Source: Labilibaculum antarcticum (GTDB lineage: Bacteria; Bacteroidota; Bacteroidia; Bacteroidales; Marinifilaceae). Taken from it: a stretch of 64,000 nt of DNA. The translations under genes were made by a program, and so were the position numbers. This document shows positions 19,901-26,867 of this stretch, one piece after another. The notes below the pieces were generated by a model. The model was not told the origin of the DNA. It searched no databases and saw only the letters and a list, made by a program, of their open reading frames with translations. Each line of letters starts with the position of its first letter. Position 1 is the stretch's first letter. Where the stretch lies: NCBI RefSeq assembly GCF_002356295.1, contig NZ_AP018042.1:2078361-2142360 (forward strand), read 5' to 3'.

Positions 19901-20337
19901 TTTATGTCTACTATTTTACCCGTAACAGTATATTTGTCTTGAACTTCTTTATTCAAACCATCCATTGCTTCTGCCGAAGAAAGAATAATTTGTCTGTCAA
20001 GTATAGTATATGAAATATCTGTTCCTTGAAATATTTGATCTAAAACAGAGCTTATTTTCTCATCTTCCACTTTAACATCAACTTGTCGTTCAACATCCAC
20101 AAGTTCATTGTTATAAGCAAAATAAAATTCGGATTTATCTTCAATTGCTTTCAATACATCACGAACAGATGAACTTTTTTCCTTAATAGAAATACGTGCA
20201 TTTTGGGAATATATATCAGAAGCTTGTAAGCTAAAAACTGTTGCGAATATTAATATAAATGTAATCCTCATAACGCGTCTGGATTGTATTGAAAAAGGCA
20301 AACAATTCCCTTTCCAAAAATTCAATATTTTTTTCAT
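16945..20337 (-). CDS. SusC-family TonB-dependent receptor with STN signalling domain
   Basis: A 1130-aa outer-membrane oligosaccharide importer. It has a signal peptide (to about residue 43), an STN domain (about 48-120: SVRDVLKAIEDKSEFYFAY, ISYTILDRQIILS), a CarboxypepD_reg-like domain (about 133-205: VTGKIVDINGQSLPGVSI), a plug (about 215-340, with PLWVVDGMPYYGG and ILKDAASASIYGAQAASGVIVITTK) and a 22-stranded barrel ending in LSFAF. The STN domain is the part that contacts a FecR-type anti-sigma factor, so import of ligand is expected to switch on the adjacent ECF sigma factor. It is transcribed after sigma and fecR and before susD. Confidence 0.97.
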   Translation of the reverse strand: MKKILNFWKGNCLPFSIQSRRVMRITFILIFATVFSLQASDIYSQNARISIKEKSSSVRDVLKAIEDKSEFYFAYNNELVDVERQVDVKVEDEKISSVLDQIFQGTDISYTILDRQIILSSAEAMDGLNKEVQDKYTVTGKIVDINGQSLPGVSIVVKGSMLGTITDIDGNFVFKDVLKNGTLVFSFIGMKTKEIVLAGESKLDVILVEEAFGLSEVVAIGYGSAKKSDLSSSIATVTGLDKINSRAITSPSDFLQGNTAGVTVIQQGGDPTKTAKVVIRGVGSVNDESPLWVVDGMPYYGGALNPNDIESMVILKDAASASIYGAQAASGVIVITTKSGKSGKPKISFDFFTGVQQAMNKPTPLNAEQQSWAYNTATDNVGASRLPAHDAVQNPFGAVTRTNWIDAIFRKAYVKNANFSISGGGEKVRYMSSFNYQDKDGLLIGTNSKRFAFRMKTEYDITDNIKIGENIFLARTEAVGANTSSSYSGAIINAMYMPSSAPVYDAEGNYHGVAPAESKFAGAYGDVFNPVAMLNRPTVTNPITNLNANVYLDYKIIQGLKFRSSFSVDLRDDDYKKFTPKIPESGRRTDMNYLDQSWSNRNKWIWDNQINYEKSYGKHNLNLTAVYSAQHTDYEYNDVNAQDFSREEDWYQYLKNAGEIIEWDSDVYEDALTSAIGRFRYNFDNRYFFSASIRNDRSSRLAKENNDDMFSSFSAAWRLSEEGFMKDIDWITSLKLRGSWGQIGNIQSVNYYAYNVPMSSHRPYLGESPSYLPGYYVAQQSNRNLKWEKSETYDFGIDATLFNGRLDLVADYFEKTTKDMILTNAANPHTGVGDGPTSNVGSVKNWGYEMSVNYRNNDKKLKYSIGANFSTIKNELLDLDGYTSDYIYHDDNVRSSLFPYRSEAGQPLYSYHLVQCEGLFKTQAEIDAHQSNGNLIQPNAKPGDLKFKDANNDGKISDDDRVFHGNAFPTFTYAINLNLEYKGFDLSCILQGVEGGKVFNAYKYSTYNMSEQTYNRDNRILGAWSVDNPNSNIPRLQTTDDNRNFATNSTWYLEDASYLRMKNITLGYSFPHKIIDKVVKGSSLRIYFTAENLFTITDYSGMDPEVGGIGLDVGSYPVARTISTGLSFAF

Positions 20338-20362
20338 ATATTTAGACGTTTTTTAATAATAC

Positions 20363-20428
20363 TTTTACCTGTTTTCAGCAGGTGAAAATCGTTTAGGAGG
20401 GTGTTCTAGCACTCTCCTTTTTTATTTG
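20363..20428 (+). ncRNA. Candidate antisense small RNA 3' end and terminator in the susC leader
   Basis: In the 209-bp gap between fecR and susC (both minus strand) the plus strand carries two consecutive hairpins. The first has a 9-bp stem (TTTTACCTG with CAGGTGAAA, 20363-20387). The second has a 9-bp stem (AGGAGGGTG with CACTCTCCT, loop TTCTAG, 20395-20418) followed at once by TTTTTTATTT, a textbook intrinsic terminator on the plus strand. No plus-strand gene ends here, so the transcript would be antisense to the susC 5' leader. Antisense sRNAs of the DonS type are known at sigma/anti-sigma-controlled N-glycan loci of Bacteroides. The promoter was not located, so only the 3' end is marked. 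Confidence 0.5.
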
Positions 20429-20546
20429 GTTTGACTATTAGATTAGATACTTAGTAACTTTTAATTTAATTCACTAGTCAATTCTAAGGTGGTACTCGTA
20501 TATTTTCCTTCATAGATTTATTATTTTTTAAACAAACACTAAATTC

Positions 20547-21587
20547 TTATATTTTTGCCTTTTTTAAAATAATTGTTCTTTTTCCAAAAACTCCTGCTTC
20601 ACTCCCCTTACATTCGACAATTTCGTATGATAGTGGTGACGATAATTCTAAAATTCTTAATGCTCTCTCCATAGTTTCATTTATAAATGTAAGCGTAAAA
20701 CGATACTGTTTAAGTTCATCACTATCAACAATAATATCAACATTATACATCTTCTCAAAACGTGCAATAACTGCATCAATTGGATCATTGTCAAAAACAG
20801 TTCTGCCTTCTTTCCATGAAATATATTTATTTATATCCTTTAACTTTTGGATATCCATTTTATTCTTCACCTTATTTAATGTGGCAACCTCATTAGGAAC
20901 CAAACTGTTTACATTCGAAAATGTTCCGTCTAATTCATTTAATTGGCCTAAATTAACAGACCCCTCTACTAAAGCTACTGTCATTTGATTTTCATCGTCA
21001 TACGATCGAATATTAAAAGCAGTTCCTGTTACTTTAACATCAAGGTTTTTCATATCGATAACAAATGGTAAATCCAGATTTTTTTGGACATCAAAATATG
21101 CTTCTCCTTCAAGATGAACTAAACGCAGGTTGGCTTCTTGAAAGGATGATGGATAAGTAAATTTACTTCCTGAATTAAGCCAAACCTTGGTGCCATCAGG
21201 TAATTTAAATTGGCTGACAGCACCCAGTGGGACTGTAATTGTATTTTGAGCAACATAACTGCTCTTTAGGCTATCATTAGCAAAATAAATCAAAGCAATC
21301 AACAAAGGGACAATTACAATTGCAGCGACTTTCGAAAATATGAAATACACTTTTCGACTAATAGATATATCCCTATGTGTCAAATTTATTTCGTGGTGTA
21401 CATTACTAAGTATCTGATCAAAGAATTGAGGATTCCCAACAGTATCATTACTACATTTCCTCCAAAATCCATTCATAACCTTTTCCAATTTTGGTTGAGC
21501 TGATCTATCATTAAGTATAGAAATAGCATCTTCCAACTCCTTATTAGAATAATTTCCTTCAATATATTTTTCAATCTCTTCTTTCAT
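20547..21587 (-). CDS. FecR-family anti-sigma factor
   Basis: The product is about 346 aa when started at MKEEIEKYIEG (21587), which is preferred to an ATG ten codons upstream because the latter adds a non-family N-terminus. An N-terminal cytoplasmic helical domain is followed by one transmembrane segment (VAAIVIVPLLIALIYFA, about residue 90), then the periplasmic FecR domain (VPLGAVSQFKLPDGTKVWLNSGS; VHLEGEAYFDVQ; VKVTGTAFNIRSY) and a DUF4974-like C-terminal domain (FTLTFINETMERALRILEL). It holds the ECF sigma factor inactive until the STN domain of SusC signals ligand. It lies between sigma and susC. Confidence 0.93.
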   Translation of the reverse strand: MKEEIEKYIEGNYSNKELEDAISILNDRSAQPKLEKVMNGFWRKCSNDTVGNPQFFDQILSNVHHEINLTHRDISISRKVYFIFSKVAAIVIVPLLIALIYFANDSLKSSYVAQNTITVPLGAVSQFKLPDGTKVWLNSGSKFTYPSSFQEANLRLVHLEGEAYFDVQKNLDLPFVIDMKNLDVKVTGTAFNIRSYDDENQMTVALVEGSVNLGQLNELDGTFSNVNSLVPNEVATLNKVKNKMDIQKLKDINKYISWKEGRTVFDNDPIDAVIARFEKMYNVDIIVDSDELKQYRFTLTFINETMERALRILELSSPLSYEIVECKGSEAGVFGKRTIILKKAKI

Positions 21588-22110
21588 TTCTTTCGCTCTT
21601 ATATATACAACGCACAAGTTGACCTTACCCCCTGCTTATTTTTATTTTTTTATTTAAAATAGATACATTCAGTACTACAATTACACAACAATCCCATTTT
21701 TACATATATTATTCTGTTATAAATTCAACGTATAAACCCTTCTTCCATCCTGATTTATTATTATCAACGCCATCAATTATTTCGGCTTGAACAGGGATAG
21801 AAATCAAAAAAAAATCGGTTAAGTTTCAAAAAAGAAAACGATTTAGCTATTAAAATACCTAACGAACTTTATAGATATATTCGTTTGAAGATTGCATAAA
21901 TAGATATTGAATTAGAAAAAGACAACTTACCTCCAAAATTTACAAGTCACAATCTTAACATCTGGAATAAATTATGGCAGAGCACCCAGAAGGAACTTGC
22001 TAAAATCAGATACTGTATTTCGAAAATAAGTAGTGAAATATCAAATTATATAAGAGAAAAGGATGTCAATAAATATATTTAGGTAGCAACTTTAACAGAT
22101 TGCAAAATTT
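21588..22110. other. Intergenic region between sigma and fecR with a possible coding remnant
   Basis: This gap of about 520 bp is unusually long for a sigma/anti-sigma pair. No complete gene is visible. On the plus strand a frame runs 21801-22082 with a single internal TAA at 21897 and no ATG start; its translation looks protein-like (for example ELYRYIRLKIA, then FTSHNLNIWNKLWQ, ending KDVNKYI). It may be the relic of a gene or an accident of AT-rich sequence. No terminator or clear promoter was recognised. Confidence 0.3.
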
Positions 22111-22689
22111 TCAATCGACAAAAACAAAATAAAATAACTCTCCCCATATACCGAAAAGCAAGATGTGTTTTCGAAGAAAAGCAAGAGATTTTGTAATATG
22201 ATCTTCAACAGTTTTTTCAGATATTCCTTTTAGTTCAGCAATTTCTTTATTTGAAAGACCTTTCTCACGACTCAATAAAAAAATTGCTCTTCTTTTGGGA
22301 GGCAGTTCTGGCACTAGCTTATCATACTGTCCCTTTAAAAAGACATAATCAACTTGCTCTTTTGTTCCAGAACTATTACTATTAACCGTATTCTGTAAAT
22401 AGTCTAAATATTTCTGCTCTGTGCTTCGTTTTCGAAATACAGACAGCACTGTGTTTTTTGCAATAGTAAAAAGAAATGCTTCGAGATTAGTATCGTCCTT
22501 TAAGGAAGAACGCTTCTCCCAAAATTTAATAAACACTTCTTGGACAATATCGTAAGCATCCTCTTCATTTTTCAAAAAAGCAAACGAAAAACGAAAAATT
22601 TTAAAATGAAACCTATTGTAAATTTCATCAATTACATATTTATCTCCACCTTTTAGTCTCTTATAATATGATTGTTCGATATTCTGCAT
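22111..22689 (-). CDS. ECF RNA polymerase sigma factor
   Basis: A 192-aa sigma-70 factor of the ECF class. Region 2 is visible as YNRFHFKIFRFSFAFLKNEEDAYDIVQEVFIKFWEKR (written in parts: FLKNEEDAYDIVQEVF near residue 38), and region 4 as LPPKRRAIFLLSREKGLSNKEIAELKGIS near residue 130 with the helix-turn-helix SNKEIAELKGISEKTVEDHI. It directs RNA polymerase to the promoters of the mannose-glycan locus and is controlled by the downstream FecR protein. A hydrophobic tail (LLFGIWGELFYFVFVD) is typical of Bacteroidota members. It is the first gene of the locus. Confidence 0.95.
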   Translation of the reverse strand: MQNIEQSYYKRLKGGDKYVIDEIYNRFHFKIFRFSFAFLKNEEDAYDIVQEVFIKFWEKRSSLKDDTNLEAFLFTIAKNTVLSVFRKRSTEQKYLDYLQNTVNSNSSGTKEQVDYVFLKGQYDKLVPELPPKRRAIFLLSREKGLSNKEIAELKGISEKTVEDHITKSLAFLRKHILLFGIWGELFYFVFVD

Positions 22690-22711
22690 TTAGATTAAAT
22701 AAAGGGCAAAC

Positions 22712-22810
22712 AATAGTATAAAGGAATAGCGAACTTTCAAAACATTAGCCCAAAATTTAAAAAATAAAATAATCGTGCTGATCGTTTGCAAACACTTACT
22801 TTATACTATT
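22712..22810. repeat. Perfect 12-bp inverted repeat upstream of the sigma gene
   Basis: AATAGTATAAAG at 22712-22723 is matched by its exact reverse complement at 22799-22810, 75 bp apart. Between them lies the palindrome GTTTGCAAAC. The pair lies in the 248-bp gap between the sigma gene and the mobile-element genes. It may be a regulatory site pair or mark an element end; nothing in the sequence decides. Confidence 0.45.
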
Positions 22811-22937
22811 AAAATCAAATCTATTAGTTATTATGTGCAATTTAAATTATTCGGAAATAGAATTTTCCATTTAAGATCAAACTCGAGAGGATCAAATTAT
22901 ATATGCAACAAAAAATATTAAAAAAAAACTAAATTGA

Positions 22938-23525
22938 TCAATCCAAGAGAAAACAAGAAATATCATCAGCCTTTTTTAATGATTCCTTTTCTCCTACCTC
23001 AACCTTCTTCTTTATCTTTTCAATTACCAGTTCATTCCTGTTCACATGAAAAACTGTATCTAAGTAAGAAAGCCCATTAGAATTAATGCCTCCTTGAGCC
23101 TGAATAAATTTAAATTTCAAATCATTGTCCCTCAACTGACGATTATTTACAAATAGTCCAATTCCCAGCAAAAACAAAACTGCAGCAACCGATTGCCAAA
23201 CCACCAGCTTACGAAATATCAACCTGCGCTTTTTATACTGTCCGGTCATTTCGGTAATTCTTTGTTCCAGATCCTTCGTATCTTGAGTCAATTGGTTTAG
23301 CTGTTTTCTTGTAGACTGCTCCGAAACGGAGATATTCTCACGAACAGATTTATGAATTGACTGGTAAATAAATTCCAGTAGCTGTCTGGAGATCTCTTTT
23401 TGAGGCTCTTTTTCGTCTGGCTTTTCTTGTTGCAGCTTTTTATTGATAGCCGCCATTGTTTCTTTAATTTCCTCGAACATTGCTGGTACAAAATCATTCC
23501 TTTTCATATGCTTTCTAATTTTCAT
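22938..23525 (-). CDS. Mobilisation-region membrane protein of unknown function
   Basis: A 195-aa protein with no family I recognise. Residues about 15-105 are charged and helical, with coiled-coil-like spacing (QLNQLTQDTKDLEQRITEM). One transmembrane helix (VVWQSVAAVLFLLGIGLFV) lies near residue 110-128, and the C-terminal 65 residues are soluble. Its start overlaps the relaxase stop by four bases (ATGA), so it is translationally coupled to MobA and probably helps conjugal transfer, for example by tethering the relaxosome to the membrane. Proteins of this layout often follow mobA in Bacteroidota mobilisable elements. Confidence 0.65.
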   Translation of the reverse strand: MKIRKHMKRNDFVPAMFEEIKETMAAINKKLQQEKPDEKEPQKEISRQLLEFIYQSIHKSVRENISVSEQSTRKQLNQLTQDTKDLEQRITEMTGQYKKRRLIFRKLVVWQSVAAVLFLLGIGLFVNNRQLRDNDLKFKFIQAQGGINSNGLSYLDTVFHVNRNELVIEKIKKKVEVGEKESLKKADDISCFLLD

Positions 23526-24415
23526 GACCGTCTTAGACCTTTATTCTTAGATCTTTTTCGCAGTTTTTGTTTTTGTTTGGAATGCAATTCATCCTTATAA
23601 TTTTGCTTTTGAGATTGCACAAGCAATTCCCGAAGGAATCCTGTAGATAGACTATCTCCTTTTCGAGCTGAAAATATTTGCTCCTGTACATTTTGTTTTA
23701 ATCGAGCATCAATCTTCGAAAAACTGAACTGCCGGTCTATTTTCGAACCATTAAAACTCAAACCATTTTTTATAAATCGAACCCCTTGAACCTCCGTCGT
23801 TGTTCCTTTTGTTTTAAAATCGATGCTGATCTCCTGCTCTTTCAAATTCATAGCTAATTCAGCCCAATCGCCGCTTTCAGGGATGTATTTTTTCAAAGCA
23901 TTGTAGATTTCATATTTGGTCTTATCGGGTTCGTGAAGTCGCTCCACTTTAACCTGCTCCTTCCCTTTGGCAAAATAGAAACCATACTTTCGTGTAATCT
24001 CCTTACAGATTTTTTCACTTCTGTGTCTGTCGTTCCGATCCGATATGGTTTTCCCATGATAATCTACCCTGTTGATGATCATGTGCAGGTGTGGATGTTC
24101 CTTGTCAAAATGACGGGCAACCAAAAACTGTGTTTCACAGATATTCATTTTCCCCAAGTATTCTTTGGCTACCTCTGCCATCAATTCATTCGATAAAAGT
24201 TCCTTGTCTTTTGCCGAGAACGAAAGAGAGATATGATACACCGATTTACCAAGTCTTGGATTCAATTCTGCTTGTCCAACAAAACTTTGAATAATCGTCT
24301 CCTTATTTTTGGTCCGCAAACCATCACTGGCCAACAATTCCGTCCCCTTTTTGATATCGAAAATATAATTCACGACACCCCTGAAATCCTGCCCTTTCAC
24401 AATCTTTGCTATCAT
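23522..24415 (-). CDS. MobA/VirD2-type relaxase
   Basis: A 297-aa relaxase that nicks DNA at oriT and carries the strand into the recipient. It begins MIAKIVKGQDFRGVVNYIF, as is usual for the family. The three-histidine metal motif is visible as HFDKEHPHLHMIINRVD near residue 105-121, with YHISLSFS upstream (motif with the beta strand) and SDRNDRHRSEKICKEITRKYGF downstream. The catalytic tyrosine is probably the YIF tyrosine near residue 17. It follows mobC by one base and overlaps the next gene by four. At 297 aa it is a short relaxase without a helicase or primase domain, so the element would need conjugation machinery in trans. Confidence 0.92.
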   Translation of the reverse strand: MIAKIVKGQDFRGVVNYIFDIKKGTELLASDGLRTKNKETIIQSFVGQAELNPRLGKSVYHISLSFSAKDKELLSNELMAEVAKEYLGKMNICETQFLVARHFDKEHPHLHMIINRVDYHGKTISDRNDRHRSEKICKEITRKYGFYFAKGKEQVKVERLHEPDKTKYEIYNALKKYIPESGDWAELAMNLKEQEISIDFKTKGTTTEVQGVRFIKNGLSFNGSKIDRQFSFSKIDARLKQNVQEQIFSARKGDSLSTGFLRELLVQSQKQNYKDELHSKQKQKLRKRSKNKGLRRS

Positions 24416-24416
24416 T

Positions 24417-24758
24417 TCACAAGCGATCTATCAACTGATCAATTTGATCAGCCAGGTGAATGTATTCCTTACGTACATTTGTATATCCTTGTGCATTTGC
24501 TTTCCTGGCAATCTGATTCAGATTATTGGCCATGCCACACAATTTCCGGATATAAATTTGAACTTCGGGAGTGATTCTCTCTCTTACCGAACTACCGGCA
24601 ATACACTGTCTCATGTACTCACTGATGGTCAGGTTTGCTTTTTGGGCTTTTGATTTTAGGACGTAGTACTCTTCGGTAGCCATTTTAACATCTACTTTAT
24701 ACCGTTTTTTCTGAGCAGTACTTTTTCTGGGACGTCCTCCTTTATTGAAATTTGCCAT
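24417..24758 (-). CDS. mobC: MobC-type relaxosome accessory protein
   Basis: The product is 113 aa when started at MANFNKGGRPRKS (24758); an in-frame ATG 126 bp upstream would add 42 residues of non-family sequence that overlap the intergenic region. A basic N-terminus leads to a ribbon-helix-helix-like segment (YKVDVKMATEEYYVLKSKAQKANLTISEYMRQC, shown in part) and the MobC motif IRKLCGMANNLNQIARKANAQG. It binds near oriT and helps MobA open the DNA. It is the first gene of the mob operon, next to the candidate oriT. Confidence 0.87.
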   Translation of the reverse strand: MANFNKGGRPRKSTAQKKRYKVDVKMATEEYYVLKSKAQKANLTISEYMRQCIAGSSVRERITPEVQIYIRKLCGMANNLNQIARKANAQGYTNVRKEYIHLADQIDQLIDRL

Positions 24759-24962
24759 TGAATTAAGCTTTAAATTTGAGACCAACGGGATGTAATTAAG
24801 GTTTGGGTCGCACCAAAACATAAACTTGCTTAGTACATCTTCAAAGTGATAACTTAACTTGTAAATCAACCATCTTATTTTCATACAAGGAGGCCTTCAT
24901 ACTTGCGTAAGCATCCCTTTTTAATTTCAGGTCATGAATGGCCAAAAGGAAACGGAATAAAT

Positions 24963-25101
24963 GGCCTGTGCGCCGGCTGTGAAAATCATTTCAATGTGTT
25001 TTAAACAGGCTTGGCAATGGGCTTTGTATTTTGCAGAATGCAAATACAAAGTTCTTTGCGGCCTGGCCTGTGCGTAAGAAAAAAAACGCTTTGAAATGAT
25101 T
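24963..25101. other. Candidate oriT: palindromes and direct repeats upstream of mobC
   Basis: The gap 24759-25243 between mobC and the integrase is richer in G+C than its surroundings and holds nested repeats. An imperfect 14-bp palindrome (CTTTGTATTT then AATACAAAG arms, 25022-25051) lies at the centre. An exact 11-bp inverted repeat flanks it (AATCATTTCAA at 24984-24994, TTGAAATGATT at 25091-25101). A direct repeat GGCCTGTGCG occurs at 24963-24972 and 25065-25074. Location just upstream of mobC and this symmetry are what one expects of an origin of transfer. The nick site is not identified. Confidence 0.5.
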
Positions 25102-25243
25102 GGGCGCGTTTATGCCGAACGCTTTTGTCAATCCACGACCGATTCCAACTTTGCTAACGCATGTAGTAAGGTCTGTATCTTACAATTCGATTCGGTTTTA
25201 CACCATTATTGCAATTGGCTTGGCAGAGGATTAGAATATTGAA

Positions 25244-26449
25244 TTATTCCAGATTTAATTTTTTCTGTAAAACATCCATATCAGCAGAAATTTTATGTGC
25301 CAATACTTTGGCGTAAATCTGTGTTGTTTTCAAAGAGGTATGTCCCAAAATTTTAGAGACAGTTTCAATAGGCACACCATTGGACAGAGTTACGCTTGTA
25401 GCAAAAGTATGCCGGGCCACATGCATGGTTATATTTTTTTCAATTCCACAAAACTTGGCCAGATCCTTTAGATACTGATTCATTTTTTGATTGCAAAGAA
25501 TGGGTAATAATCTCCCTCTCAACAGGTCTTCAGGAAAATCTGAATATTTCTGAAGGATTGCTTTCGCATTTGGAAACAATGGAATCATGCAGCGATTGCT
25601 GTTTTTAGACCGATGAATAATGATCCATTCCTTTCCGGAATCATCAAGCTCTAAATGTTTTGCACTTAATTTATAAATATCTGCATAGGAAAGTCCGGTG
25701 TAACAGGCAAACACAAAAGCATCACGAACAATATCCAAACTCTTCTTCTTAATTTCTTTGGATTCAATAGTTTTCAATTCATGCATACTAATGAATTCAC
25801 GACTGGTCTGTTCCAGCTTCACCTGATAACGTGCATAAGGATTTTTATCTATGTATTCCATGGCTACGGCCAGGTTCATCACCCTTCTCAAATGTTTGTG
25901 ATAATTCCAGGCAGTGTTTTGATGGACATTGTAATTTGCCTTTAAAAACATATCAAAGCCATTCAGAAACTCATATTTCACCTTATCCATCGGATAATCA
26001 TTCCTTTTAGTACTTTTAATATACAGCATAAGCTTTTTTCGGCTGACCTTGTAATGTTTTAAGGTTCTTTTTGCGTAGCCTTTTCCAATATTATTTTCTA
26101 TTGTCTCCAGATAGTAGTCAAAGATTTCCAGCACGCCTCCTCGTTTCTTATCCTTTCCCAGAAGAATGTTTTTAAGGTCAATCACATCAAAATCCTCTCC
26201 CAAAGACACCAGACGATTGTATGTATCCCGTAAATTTGTTTGAGTCTTAGTAAGCTGATTGTTTACACTTTCAGCAAACGAGCTTTGTCCTGTGCACGAA
26301 ATTGTTTTTTCATCCCACAAGTCAGCAGGAACAAATATCCCTGTAGAGAGTTCAACACGTTTGTAATTATACGTGAAACGCAGATAAATCGGGCATTTCC
26401 CCCCTTTTGAACGGGATTTCTTTAGCTGATAACCAATTTTTAATCTCAT
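25244..26449 (-). CDS. int: Tyrosine recombinase/integrase of a mobilisable element
   Basis: The product is about 401 aa when started at MRLKIGYQLKKS (26449), the usual start of Bacteroidota integrases; a further in-frame ATG lies ten codons upstream. Domains: Arm-DNA-binding (about 1-90), a SAM-like core-binding domain (about 95-200) and the catalytic domain (about 205-401). Catalytic residues are visible: ACYTGLSYADIYKL (first Arg position appears replaced, see below), HVARHTFAT (His-x-x-Arg) and the nucleophile Tyr in TTQIYAKV. In ACYTGLSYADI most relatives have TGLRxxD/E, and here Ser occupies the Arg position, as is also seen in IntDOT-like relatives. It is placed next to tRNA-Leu, a common attachment site. 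Confidence 0.92.
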   Translation of the reverse strand: MRLKIGYQLKKSRSKGGKCPIYLRFTYNYKRVELSTGIFVPADLWDEKTISCTGQSSFAESVNNQLTKTQTNLRDTYNRLVSLGEDFDVIDLKNILLGKDKKRGGVLEIFDYYLETIENNIGKGYAKRTLKHYKVSRKKLMLYIKSTKRNDYPMDKVKYEFLNGFDMFLKANYNVHQNTAWNYHKHLRRVMNLAVAMEYIDKNPYARYQVKLEQTSREFISMHELKTIESKEIKKKSLDIVRDAFVFACYTGLSYADIYKLSAKHLELDDSGKEWIIIHRSKNSNRCMIPLFPNAKAILQKYSDFPEDLLRGRLLPILCNQKMNQYLKDLAKFCGIEKNITMHVARHTFATSVTLSNGVPIETVSKILGHTSLKTTQIYAKVLAHKISADMDVLQKKLNLE

Positions 26450-26489
26450 ACCAATAACTCCTATTTTTAAATGAATCAATCCTAAATTT

Positions 26490-26753
26490 AATTGAACAAC
26501 ACTTGTTTAAGTTACTGAATTTCAACAAATTGAACAACACTATTTTCGTGTCAAATTGCATCAAATAGCAACAAATAGTGCTGAATTTAGAAATGGAGGG
26601 AATTTCGAGGTCAAAATTGGGAAGCAGTCAACTGCTTTTTCATCAAATCAAAATGAAAAAAAGATACAGAAACAGAAAAAAATCAACTGAAACAAACACT
26701 CAAAACGGAAAAATCATCAAAATCTGTTCTCGGTTTGTTCTCGGTTGTTCTCG
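26490..26753. repeat. Short direct repeats between integrase and tRNA (candidate arm sites)
   Basis: The 418-bp gap between the integrase start and tRNA-Leu holds a 14-bp direct repeat AATTGAACAACACT at 26490-26503 and 26528-26541, and three copies of TGTTCTCG at 26725, 26736 and 26746, that is at 11- and 10-bp steps so that they fall on one face of the helix. Such phased repeats next to an integrase gene are typical of integrase or excisionase arm-type sites. A small open frame at 26578-26784 has no family and is not called as a gene. Confidence 0.45.
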
Positions 26754-26798
26754 TTTTTGCCCCTTTTTAATTGGTTTTATTTAATCATTATTGACATC

Positions 26799-26843
26799 CA
26801 AAAACAACAATAGCGCTCAAAACCAGTGTTTTAAGCGCTATTT
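26799..26843 (-). terminator. Terminator downstream of tRNA-Leu
   Basis: On the minus strand, AATAGCGCT and AGCGCTATT arms with AAAAC/GTTTT inner pairs form a long stem, followed by TTGTTGTTTTT. It lies 25 bp after the tRNA 3' end and should end its transcript. Its presence beside the tRNA means the element border is not simply the tRNA 3' end unless the element carries its own copy. Confidence 0.75.
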
Positions 26844-26867
26844 GCTCTTTCTAACATTATGTTAAAG

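Noticed and set aside
19562-19942. 126-aa plus-strand frame inside susC
   Set aside because: It lies fully opposite the plug region of a well-supported SusC gene and has no family; it is a shadow frame.
26578-26784. 68-aa frame between integrase and tRNA
   Set aside because: It overlaps the phased repeats, starts without a recognisable leader and has low-complexity Lys/Asn/Thr content.
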